Positions 26,242 through 37,400 of a stretch of 64,000 bases of DNA are shown piece by piece. The stretch is from contig NC_088316.1 of NCBI RefSeq assembly GCF_910592395.1, positions 15,190,001-15,254,000 of the forward strand. Direction: 5' to 3'. A program made the position numbers and the translations under genes. Every line of letters starts with the position of its first letter. Position 1 is the first letter of the stretch. The DNA comes from Lineus longissimus. Lineage: Eukaryota; Nemertea; Pilidiophora; Heteronemertea; Lineidae. The notes under the pieces were generated by a model that saw nothing but the letters and a program-made list of their open reading frames with translations, made no database searches and was not told where the DNA came from.

Positions 26242-27791
26242 TCACAAGATGTTCCATTTCCTCTTCTTGCGGTATGTTCCGAGGACCTTGTGTGCTGTTC
26301 GCCTGATCTTGGGGTTAGGATCCCTGTTGAAATCCTCTACAGCTGCTATCACCTGCAAAATTTGAAACAAAGTTATAAAATGTTTGCTCTATCATTTGTA
26401 TAGGGGTGTGATATCCAATAATAATGCATAGTTTAGGCCATGGGAATGATTAATCCTGTTTACCGTCCGAGAGATTTAAAAAGATGATGAGGCTTTTTTT
26501 CATTTTTCATTATTCATTATTGGTTTACAGTCCGATTTACTGGTCAAAACACGCGATTCAGCAAGTTCCAGTAAATGGAAATCAGGTCGGTCATCAACAT
26601 GAGGCATTGAAAAAATGTCATTATTATGATGAAGAGCCTACCCTGCCAAGTTTTTATTGTGTTTTTCAATCATTTAAGGTAAAGATGAACCACTGGAAAG
26701 ATTATTTAAATAAAAAAGTGATGGCAACAATAAAATAAATAGATTTTTTAAAAAATTATGAAAATATTTCATGTTCGCTCAGAACCCATGCGGGAGGTGG
26801 ACGGTAAACAGGATTAATAATTCCCATGGCCTTTATAGAAGAAACTCTCTTTGCAGACACCACTTGTAGTACAACTGATGTTGAACTAAACTTGTCCTTT
26901 CTGTTCATTTTGACATCTGTAATCAGGACACCTCATTTGGGGCATTTATCAGTCCCAAGAATGTTTTTGGTGGAGACTATAATGGTTCTACTGAAAGTAT
27001 CAGTCTTTTAATAGTCAGCTCAAATACAAAGTTAAATCTCCCTCCTAAATGTTGTCACTTCATTGTGCTTTTCTCTGTCATTCCGTCGCTAACTACACTG
27101 GGAGTCTTGCTTGAACAGGTTTTCTTTGTTATGGTTGTTCAAAAAAGATTAAAAAGAACTTTGTTTTCACTTGCCTCATATTCCATGTGGTTTGGTGACC
27201 CATCACAGAGTGTGTGCAGAACCTGCTGCCTTACATTGTCTGCCTCGTCATGTGTCATCTGCAGAACTCTGGCCCAGAAGTCGGACAAGTCCTCCTTGAC
27301 CCTACACGGACACATTTGCTTGAGCGCATTTTGCCTGACGATGGGATTTTCATGTTTTGTTAAGGCAATGATCGTCTCAATGGTGGTCGTCTCTCGACAC
27401 ATCTTTAAAGCTTCTCTCATGGAGAGATCTTCAACGGACACCTGGAATTAAGAAATAATGAACAACATGCTTAATCACACCCTCATAACAAAAACATGTG
27501 TTACTGCGTTATTTGTTAAGCATATCATGTTGCTGGGAAGGCCTACAGAAGCAGGGTCTCGAGTTGTTGTCATTTTATTTAATGCCAGGCAGGCTCTAAC
27601 AATCGGTGTACAGTTTTTCAAATACAACCAAAAACCGCCCAACACAGCAACCATTTCACCATGCTTTTAGGAGTTGACCTGTGAGTGTTGCTATCAAGTC
27701 AAAGATATGATGATGATGATGATGATGATGAAAACCTGGGACAAAAACTCACCATGTCCATGTCATTACTGCTGCTACTGGCCTCGGCCAT
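26242..27791 (-). CDS. Small HEAT-repeat protein, 138 aa, bacterial-like
   Basis: Three coding exons: 27791-27753 (13 codons), 27441-27175 (89) and 26352-26242 (36 plus stop), all phase 0 and in frame. After a short Ser-rich start (MAEASSSSNDMDM) the protein is built of helical HEAT-type repeats: HENPIVRQNALKQMCPC, DEADNVRQQVLHTLCDGSP and VIAAVEDFNRDPNPKIRRTA (written in pieces), ending YRKKRKWNIL. The CPC motif (C57 and C59) and the LCDGSP turn look like a family of short bacterial HEAT proteins I remember, but I cannot search for it. HEAT proteins are scaffolds; no enzymatic motif is visible and I do not assign a function. The second intron starts with GC (GAG|GCAAGT). The gene shares its upstream region with a plus-strand exon at 28193. 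Confidence 0.8.
26436..26831. mobile_element. MITE-like element with 33-bp terminal inverted repeats
   Basis: The ends 26436-26468 and 26799-26831 are inverted copies matching at 32 of 33 positions (start GGCCATGGGAAT, end TGTTTACCGTCC). They are flanked by the direct repeat TTTA (26432-26435 and 26832-26835), a probable 4-bp target-site duplication. The 396-bp element has no transposase frame and lies in the second intron of the HEAT gene. Confidence 0.75.
26912..26998. repeat. Short repeat related to elements at 41757 and 60666
   Basis: It contains CTGTAATCAGGACACCTC and ends near TGGTTCTACTGA. The first motif recurs at about 60680 and a GGTTCTACT end recurs at about 41928 and 60748, so these look like members of one small family with ends resembling the CAGTAGAACCTC type. 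Confidence 0.45.
27706..27732. repeat. (GAT)n microsatellite
   Basis: About eight perfect GAT units in the first intron of the HEAT gene, about 20 bases from its exon 1 donor. Confidence 0.9.
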
Positions 27792-28192
27792 CCTGCTCTG
27801 GCTCTTAAATTTTGCTGTCCAAAAATGCACTCTCAGAATGGCAGTCAGATTATCACTGTATCCATAAACTGGTGTCTGATGGCAGCCACTGTCTTATATA
27901 CCGCTCAAAACTCCATGATTTTCACCTAATTGTGCAATAAACTGAGGCCAGCCCAAATGTCAGATATTTCCGGATTCTGGTGCAATCCATACACGTGCGT
28001 TTGTTTACAAACAGACGAGTGCTGCCCTCTAACGCCGTGACGTCACGCTCGTAGCGAGGCTCGTCTTTTGAAAACGTCGATTTCTGTAATCCTAATTTAC
28101 GCTCCAATGATCCCATTCATAGTTGATTGATCGATTAATAGCCGTATTCTTTTGATAAAGCACAACTTTAAGAGTCGGCACGTGCCAAAACA
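27792..28192. promoter_or_regulatory. Divergent promoter region (HEAT gene / plus-strand first exon)
   Basis: The interval is CG-richer than its surroundings. It has a perfect CREB/ATF palindrome TGACGTCA at 28038-28045 and a CACGTG E-box at 28179-28184, next to an exon-like ATGGCTGG|GTAAGTG. Several CG dinucleotides cluster at 28000-28090. Confidence 0.55.
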
Positions 28193-28200
28193 ATGGCTGG
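28193..28200 (+). other. Possible first exon (ATGGCTGG then GTAAGTG donor)
   Basis: An ATG with a strong GTAAGTG donor follows the divergent promoter. It may be the first exon of NSUN7. Spliced directly to the NSUN7 acceptor at 34467-34469 the frame does not match (2 leading bases given, 1 needed), and the ATG would open a 10-codon upstream frame. So it is either non-coding leader, or an intermediate exon is missing from my model, or it belongs to another transcript. Confidence 0.35.
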
Positions 28201-30759
28201 GTAAGTGCTTATACTGAATTATCTTCAGTTGTTTATCCCCGTTCTCTTCCGAAGTTTCCTTCATTTCTCACGCACATGCAACTGCAGAGCTGAGCATCAC
28301 TCACAGGCACGTGAAAATGGGCATTTTCTACAAAGAGGAACCATTTAGTACCATGTGGCAAAGGATCAAATCTGGGCCAAGATACCTTATGATTATGATG
28401 ATGATGGTGACAGATGATGTATTTTGTACCACGTCGGAAGGCCTGTGCAAACTACTGCAGACAATGCCAGAGCCTCCTGTGACTTCGACCCCTTGTTCCA
28501 GCGATACCAAGAGTGAAATGCATGAAGACGGCTGGTCAGCGCTCAGATGCCAACCAAACCAGGGCGAGGTGTGCACTAAACTGTATCCGAGAAAAGTAAT
28601 GTCCTATTCTCAGTTCATGTCACACAGCTATTTATTTATTTGTAAGTGTAGTTGGTAGGTCAATTAGCTAACGTTAGTTAAATGATGATTGATTGATGAT
28701 AAAATTTTTTCTCTGACACTGCTTTTCCTGTTGAAGTTATAACCAAAGAAGTGGCTTTGTAAATTATATTAAAAATCTGATTCAAAAAGTGTAAGAGTTG
28801 TGTTTGTTTATCCTAAAAACTTTTGGAATGCATCTCATATTTTGTTTGTTGTTCATAAAATTCGCATGTCAATGAAAAAAGAGCGTATTGTGAATTTGTA
28901 CAATACACCATTGCGGCCATATTTTACGCACAACTGGAGGAATTCATAAATTTGTTTACCGCACAAACATTGACAAAGCCTCACGTCCATACACCGCAGG
29001 TGTGAATAAGTTTAAAAGTCCCATTCAGGAAATTCAAATTTATTCTCCTTGAGAGAGCAATTTCAATACCAATGTTTATTTTGAGACTTTGATGTAGTGC
29101 ATTGCATGAGAATCTCCTCAAAACTGCTCCATGCCACAGTTTATGTCTTATTTGTCAGGCAAGGGTCTCTATTCTCACAGAGTGTGTACAAATATGACAG
29201 TCCACTTGCAAATCCAGCTCAGAATATTGCTGCATAATTCTTTTGTTCTGTTAATCCTCCAGTATACATTCTGTAAGAAATCTTTTTCCTCAGGGGAAAA
29301 ATATCTATACTCAGTCAAAATGCCCATGTTTCATGCCACCCCACTTGCTTGATTTTAGTAATACCAAGTTTAGTGTGAAATTAGATTAGCTGGTCTCTGG
29401 TCACTCTTATGTTTAATTAGTAAAATTCTTGGGGTGAGCTGATCCAAATAAACAACTGACCTCAGATTATGATGCAAAAGTTTGATCCAATTCCACATTT
29501 ATATCATCATTCCGTGACTAGGACAGCAAACTTTGGAGGATCACAGGTTATAGAATAGCCCTCAATTTATCATTGGGATGGTGGCCTTGAATTTTATCCC
29601 TATCCTTTTCAAAAAGAGCCTTTTATTGGATGGCCAATTCGGTTGTGAAAATCTGAAGTATTATTTGGAGTTCACAGGAAGATCACTGACCTCTTTGTAA
29701 CATGATAGAATAGAAGCCACATACATGAGTTTAAATCATCAAAAGACTTTTCATTTCAAATGGACTTGAATTGCATTTGCTTTGGGATATCGTCAATGAC
29801 TAAAATTGTGTTTGTGTTTGAAATTCAGTGATAGAAATTGGGAATTTTTGCACCAGAGTGGCTTAAGATAGTAAACACGGTAAATGTGATAACTGGAATA
29901 GATTTACTGCTTATTTTCAATGAATGATTAATCAAGTGTGGCAATGTGGTAGAACAAATTGACCGTGATCTATTGAGGTGGCTAATAAATGGTATTAACA
30001 TTTCATACACTGACTGAGAGAGTCTGGACACGCAAATGGGCTGGTGAGGAATTGGCTGAGGCTCCAGAGAGTGGTACTGAAGTCTCAAGGAACTCAGTCC
30101 ATGTCCTACAATTACATTGTAACTTTGTTGCATCACAAAGTGAATCTTTTATGAACGTTTTGACTAGATAGACTTTTGTAGCTATGTCATTTAGGCACCC
30201 ACAGTGTCACTTATAGTATGAATAAATATAAAAGTTCTTCAATTCCAAGTGTCATGTTTCAGATTGACCTGTTCCTAACCTTTTCACAATATCAGAATGA
30301 TCGCAATTGTCCCTTGAACATGTTTGATCAGGATGTCCCTCAATATAGCAACAATTCTGTCTGAGGAAAGCCTTGTAAATGGAATGAAGCAAAGGTTTTG
30401 AAGACATTCTTTTAATATTTCTCACCGATGCCCATCGTGACCCTCACCCTATCCTTCATTAATTAGCAAAATACCAATTAGTGACTGTCGGATAACGAAA
30501 TGCATCATATTTTCATTTGTTAGTTACCCTGTCTCTGCGACTTAGTGTTGTGTCGGATTGGTACAAAGAAGAATTTCATTTGGCTTGAGTTCATCGAAAT
30601 TGGGATAAAAGTATCATTCTTCTTTGGAATCCTTAAGGAGATACAAGGTGAGATTTCCTTATATTTGACCAATACAAGTGACACCGAAGAATTCAAACCT
30701 AGACTACAGAAGGACGCTCCATGCCTTGACTCCGAGTCTGATGTGTTATGTCCTCGGGG

Positions 30760-31095
30760 GCCGAATTATCGATGAGGAGATTGAGCTGCACAAGACAAAT
30801 TGTTCACTGTGAAAACTTGTCCCTGAGTGTGAATTGTCCATGAGGACGACTTGTCCGAGGATGAAATTGTCCATGAGGACAAATTGTCTATGAGTATGAC
30901 TAGAGGACAAATTGTCGATAGGGATGAAATGTTCAGAGTGACTTGTCCAGGAAAAGTTGTCCTCTTGTTCAGGAGGACAAATCGTCCCATAGTACATGAG
31001 AATGACTTGTCCTAAGAATAAAATTGTCCACGATGAACTAGAGGACAAATTGTCAACATGGACGAATTGTTCATGATGACTTGTCAATGGAAAAA
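30760..31095. repeat. Degenerate minisatellite of GGACAAATTGTC-type units
   Basis: Short units built on GAGGACAAATTGTC, ATGAGGACGACTTGTCC and related forms repeat with about 15-25-bp spacing. GGACAAATTGTCC is itself near-palindromic, so both strands look alike. A 148-codon open frame on the minus strand here is a product of the repeat and shows no family similarity. Confidence 0.75.
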
Positions 31096-33049
31096 TTCCT
31101 CGCACCCTGTGTCTAGGCGTGCAGCTCTCGTATAAGAACCAGCTCCAATCTAAGATTATTGCATAAATGACATTTAGAATGTTGACAGTCATGATAAATC
31201 ACAGGACAAGAAATATTGATATTATCAATTAGAATTAATGACCAATAAGATATTCAATTAAATAATGACAGGCTTGGTAAGTGTTGCATTGATTGATGAA
31301 CGATAGCAACTAGTGCAATATAGGATGTGAAATAATTGTAATTGTTGAGAAGGTAATATGAATTCCATATTTCAGATTGGTCAAGAATTTTAGTCCTATG
31401 AGTTGAAAGTGTGTCTTCATAATGTGACGTTTTTTCTAAATAATCAGGTTGACATTGACATAAAAACTTGACCCTTTAAATCTGGTTAATTCTGTTACCT
31501 GATCCAACTAAGTGCCCAGATTAACTTCAGGGTAAATACGGTCAGAGTTTTCATATATATTTCATATATATTTGTATTAATAACATGGGTTTTCCTAGTC
31601 CTTTCATGGATATCATTTAATTTTGGGCGCATTCATGTGCACCAATTAGGCCAAGAAAAAGAACGCTGTGTTTCATACCTCAAGATATAGTAAAAAGCCC
31701 AGGATGTGAATGGCAAAACTCCCCAGGAGGGCGACAACTCACAAAACGGAGATCCTTGCCTGACCTCTGAAGCCAAAAAAGGAACATTTTTGCAAGCCAA
31801 CAAGATCAAAAAGCTAATAAGTAACAGCTAACAAAACTTGCTCTTTTTTCTTGGCCTGACTGCGAAACATGCAGTGCCCGGAATGTACCAAAGTCCTGAC
31901 CCAATCTTTTGGGGTGAATTGGCCTAGCTAATCGGTGCCATATCGTGACTAAACATGACAACCTGACCATTTAAGTAGCCAACAACTGCCGCATGGGGCG
32001 GAATTTGTTTGAGTTTGTTTGGTTCGTTTATATGGAAAATTGGCATATCGAGATCGCATATCCAGACAGATATCATTCAATGAAGTACTTGATGGGCAAG
32101 TTCGTCTTTTCACGAAATCTCTTCATCAAAAGGAACAATTCAGATCATTCTGAGCATTCACTGACAAGGGATAACATTTTGCTTGACAAATTGGACCAAA
32201 TTATTCTAAATTGAGAACGTGGGTGCTAGTTTTCGGTTAATAATTGAAGGATACTTCTCAAATAATTCACTGACAGTTACGTTGGAAAGAAAAAAGAGGT
32301 ACAAATCAATTCTGCCTCTGAGGTTGTTGGATAGAGAAGCATGGAGGTAGTGAATTGTCTGTCGATTGTGGGGGTGAGTGTACCTTGTTCTTTCTTTGAA
32401 GGCTCTTCTTACTTTGTGCAGTGTGTGGTGAAGTCAGGTACAGTTATAGCCCAACCCAAGAAGATTAAGAAACTACCCTCTCATCCACTCCATCACAAAC
32501 TCCAAGAATCAGATTGAAACAACCATAGCCAAACTCAAATATTAAGTAACCCTCATTTAACAGCCCATAGTTGAGAAGGGCTGCATGGCGTTAAACCTCA
32601 AATGCACAGAGGCTAAAATTGTCCCACAGCTATAATTGTACCACCTTGTCTTTACTGTGGACTACGACAGCAGTGTATAAAGTCATTTCATCCATTGGAA
32701 AGTCACCAAAATGTAAATAATATTGATCCAAAATTCTGTTCGTCCTTTCACTGACAAATCGCATAGCAGCCCATTTATATCTCTTTTCATGTGATACTAA
32801 AATAACTGTTCCATTAACTTGGTGTGGTTTATAAAGGACTAATCAATTAAACTGTTATGATGAAGCTAATGGATCGTGTCTGACGGTGAAACTTGCCCAT
32901 TTATTTGTCTTGTTGCTAATGTGCTGAAAAAATGATAGGGAAAGTCAGCATACAACATCATATTGAGGTTTGGTCCACCGAATTTGATGAGAGGCCCATG
33001 ACAGTCCAAAATGTGGCTGTTCATTTTGATAATGTTGACTAATTTAATG

Positions 33050-33430
33050 TCAGTCACCAACTGATTTGATTGCTCTCCAAAATGATTTCATAATGTGGTC
33101 AATATTGGTTTAATTTTACACTGTTGGTAGTGGTCATGTTGTGGATATCTCTCAACTATGAAATGCTATGAAATATCCTCCCACTGGGCCTGTGGTCACT
33201 CAGATTTGATCAGTCCCAAAGTGATTTCGTAATGATTTCAATATTGATTCGACTTGACTCTATTGTTCTGTCGGTGATTGTCAAACTCTGGATTATGAAA
33301 TGCCCCCTCGCGTGGCCAATAACAAACTGATTTAATCAGTCTCCAAAGTGATTTGATAATGTGGTCAATATTGATTATGGTCGACAGTGTCATTCTGTCG
33401 GTGGTAGTCAAACAGTGGATATCTCTCTGG
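33050..33430. repeat. Three diverged tandem copies of about 135 bp
   Basis: Units start at about 33061, 33201 and 33330 with CTGATTTRATCAGTCTCCAAAGTGATTT-like sequence (given in part elsewhere as GATTTGATCAGTC). Each contains GTGGTCAATATTG and a CTGTYGGTGRTAGTCA-like segment. Divergence indicates an old array. Confidence 0.7.
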
Positions 33431-34477
33431 TGAGGCTCACATTTACAATGGAGAACTTCGGGGTAAGACAATTATTTTGTTTTTTACTCCAAGATGATAT
33501 ATTTGAGTATCTATCTTTTTTCCTGAAACAAATTTGTGGCCACTAGAAATGTGTTAAATGAAAATTTCAACTTCAGTTGTTCATTCCCCAGTAGAAAATT
33601 ATTAGTATTATTATTTTGAATTACATATGTCTTTTGCTAGTTCATTGTATACATTTTAAAAAATGTGCCCAGGTAAGGGGGCTATAGTATGCTCAATCTT
33701 AAACCCAGACTTGAAATCAATTAGAACTTCGGGACTGATCTCCTGATGTGAGTTAAAAAAACGTGACGGTGTGTTTCAAGTGTGTCATAATCATGATCTA
33801 TAAAACTTTAATGTGTTTCTGCTATCTTCACTTGTCAGCTCTAATCCCTTTAACATGAAAATATCAGACGAAGTAAATCTATTTGAAATAGGCCTACAAA
33901 AATGCTAATTCTTTACGGCGTCATGATCTCATTTGGCTCGTATTAATCTGTTTTCAAGTGTCAAATCGCTAAAGTGATCTTCATGTAAGAGAGGATTGGG
34001 AGGGTTCATATCAATTTAAAAATGGCATGAAATTCTTTAGTGATATGTTCTAAAGGCTTTATGTTGTATGAATTTAATGATTTGTAGGCCTTAAAGCTGT
34101 AACATTAACAATTGTATCCTGTTCGGTCAAATGGGCTAGGCCAAGTTGGAACTAGTTGGGGCAATGACTGAGGTACCATTAATGGCATTATATCAACAGT
34201 TTATTGAGAAATTTCTTGTCAGTATGACAGATGGGAATGCGAGGTGAAGTTCTCTGGCACCAATCGATTTCTAAAGCCTGCTACTCAATTTAAAATCATG
34301 CAGATTTCTTCCTCAACTAGTCAAATGAAAAGGTAAGAGCTGACAGGTTCTCAAGTCTTTATGGTAACTTTTGAATCTTTTTCTCACCAGTGGTTAAGAT
34401 TTTTGACCAAACCCCCTTCCCCTGCCTGCTTGATGAAATTCCTGATTTCTGTTGATTTTATCTTTTCAGGCCAAGCC

Positions 34478-37400
34478 ATGCCCCCTATTTATGAAGTGAG
34501 CACCACATTCGGCGTAGCATCGACCACATCGCTGGTACCTGGCCTCCAGTGCAGGTCCTCAACGCCCCTATCGACACTAGGGGTGGGATCTTCTTCCACT
34601 CTAGGACCCAGAGTCCAAAAATCTCCTCTCTTTGGCGGGGATACCCCATTATTGTCAACATCTCAACTGAGGAGTGCACGTGGGACTAGTGACATTGCTA
34701 AATGGGCTGAGCAGTACCTCCTAAAGAAAGAAAAAGAAGCTACAAAACCCAAGATGGAGGAATCGTTCCCTATTGTGCATGTCGAAAAGAAGAAATCGCT
34801 GGCTGATTACTTTCAGAAAGAGCCGTGTTTTTACTCTCATCATATTTTCAAGAATGCGGGTTTGTTGTATAAGGCGCTACGCCACGTGGAGGAATCAGAT
34901 GAGGTGATGTTTGCTCGACACGCACCAAACTTCATGGCTAACACTAACCAGAATCCACAACCAGATGTTGAAATTCCACAGCTGGATTTCGACGACGAGG
35001 ATGAGAGGAGACTAACGTTTGAATTGGCATTTAATACTCTGAAATGTGAGTAGTTGAGTTAACCTTTGCCGAGTACACACAAATACTTTTAAAGGTTAAA
35101 GCTCAGGTATATGATCAGTCATTGAGAATCTCATTTTTATTTGCTTTATCGTTTTTTATTTGTCACTTCTCAGAAGACTTGCTAGGAACTTCTTCAAATG
35201 GGTCGATGGCTAAGCCAGTCATAATCAATAGCCATTCACCTTTACTGATTGATCAGTGAGCATGGCACTCTCTATTTTGTGGATCCTTTTAGAAAGTATC
35301 GGTCGTTAAAGACTCCACCTGGTTGTCACCTAGTCACAGCTTGGTATAGTCAATACCAATTTCATCCAGGATGCTGATATCGACTCGCTAATGTATTTTC
35401 GGTACAGGTCCATTGATCTGGGAAGGGTACGACCAAATGATGGCAAATTAGAGAATAAATGTTAATCAATATTTCCTTGTCATTTTCCAGATCAGCAAGT
35501 ATTGGAAGTGATGCTTGCTGAAACTGCATTTTTCTCACAATTTCCTGAGGTAGGTTGACTGAAACGCAAAACGATGTGATGTATTGTAACAAAAACAAGA
35601 AGGTTTTTTTCCAAACTTTACTGAGCACTCCCTTGCATTGCCGCAGTTGGATGCTATCCTGTCATATTAACAACCCAGCTTATTGCTGGTCATGAATGTC
35701 TCGATTTAAGCCCAGACAATAAAAAACAAGTCGTGTATATAGACATTTGGACGTAAGATATGGCAATGATATCAATAAAATCTTGATTTAGTATTCTGTG
35801 AATGTTAGGCCTAATCCTGTTTTAAAAGTACATGTGTAATAAACAAGCTCATATAAATCACTCGTATTTAATCTAGAATTCATACATTATGGATGTAAAT
35901 CTCTGAATTCAGCTGAACTGAGGTATGGTGCATGATACTATGAAGTGTGACAAGTCTTCCTTAGGCAGGGCCCCAGGGCAGGGACAGGTGAATGATATAT
36001 GAATTTAACAGACAGCTGTCAATCCAGCAAAGGTCTGTGCTTCCTGTGGCAAAACACTTGATGTATTTCTTCCCCAGGATTCGCTCTGCACTCAAGTTAT
36101 TCAGGATACCTCACTTCAAAGCGCTAGACCACGCCGCTCCTTCGATATCTGGTCTGTTTCATACTTGGATGATTTTGCATTATTTTCATCTAAAAACACA
36201 TCAGGATGAGACAAATGTCATTTCAAATGCAAACTTGTCAACATGGGAAGGGGGGAAGATTTGTATGAAAAGGAAAGTCAGTTTATTTCGGGCTGTTATG
36301 AGTCACCATATCATATTTGTTATATATTTATGGCTAATGAAATTCAAGTATGAGTCACTATCGTATCAGTTATATGTTTACGGCTAATGAAATTCATCCG
36401 TCAACATGTGGGCGCCTCTTCTTAATCTCTTTTTCAAAGAATATATCAAAGAATATATTAGATGTGTGGATAAATAAATCTAAGACATTGCAGTATAGTT
36501 GGAATAATAACTCATTATAAATAAGATGATTCTGACTATTTTCAAAGCTATTCAGAATACCCCTAGTGGCTATTTTTCAAGAAAAACAACCCCTCCTAGA
36601 CTAAGCTACTTGTAGGCTTGTGGTCCGTTAAAATAATCTCATGTTCTGTCATCAGTTTCAAAATAGAATCCCATCATTCCTTAGCTTATCCTTTTCCTAT
36701 ATTCAATTGTAATTTCACAATTCTGAAACTTTCCAGGTTTTTAGTTCAGAAGAGCTTCCCCAGGTAACATGTGATGTGAAATGTCCCTTTTGATGTATTA
36801 AATGCTTCTTCCCTATTTATTGGCTTCATAGACTGATGAATCGTGGTCACTGAGCTCTTACCAATGACACACTTCCTAATTTTGGATCGAGCCAGTTGTT
36901 TGTTTTTTTTCATCAGTTTTAGTTATACCATGCCATGGGCACTTGCATTAATTTTGATTTTGATTTCTTGTTTATGCCGATAGCTGTTATTTTCTGCTCT
37001 TTTGTTTGTTTCGGCTAGACATCATTCTGCCTTTGATGGAGTTTAAGTGTTGGGGGGTCTGTTGTATTTTTGTAATTGAAAGTTGATAGCTTGGGAGAAG
37101 TTCACACATGCACCTGTTTGATATGCCTTTGTGATTCTCCCCGCAAATCCAGGTGTTATGATGGTGTGCACACTTAAGCTGGCATGTTTTAGGTTTGAGA
37201 CCACATCACAACCCCTTTTGCCACTTGCTAGGTATCCCAAGAGCAAATCACAGAATTTACACTTTCTGTGCCATCCGACCTAAACTCAACTCGCTGAAAT
37301 GCAAACTGAAATGCCGGCACTGAAAGTTTTAATGGTGTGGCATGCAGTTGTTTGAAACACACAGTTACAAAAACAAACCAGAATCCCCTAATGTGCCCTT

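Larger units (their letters stand above)
28201..34469 (+). other. Probable 5' intron of NSUN7 or intergenic DNA
   Basis: No exon supported by protein similarity was found. The stretch includes two repeat arrays listed separately (30760-31095 and 33050-33430). An exon-like end (TGAAAAG|GTAAGAGC) lies at 34332 but does not join the NSUN7 frame. Confidence 0.4.

Noticed and set aside
28311-28658. 115-codon open frame near the divergent promoter as NSUN7 N-terminal exon
   Set aside because: No similarity to NSUN7 and no donor that joins the frame of the 34470 exon.
30746-31192. 148-codon minus-strand open frame
   Set aside because: Translation of a GGACAAATTGTC-type minisatellite; composition is repetitive and no family is recognised.
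35992-36387. 131-codon open frame in an NSUN7 intron
   Set aside because: It overlaps a 52-bp tandem duplication, has no domain, and including it would break the exon 3 to exon 4 junction.
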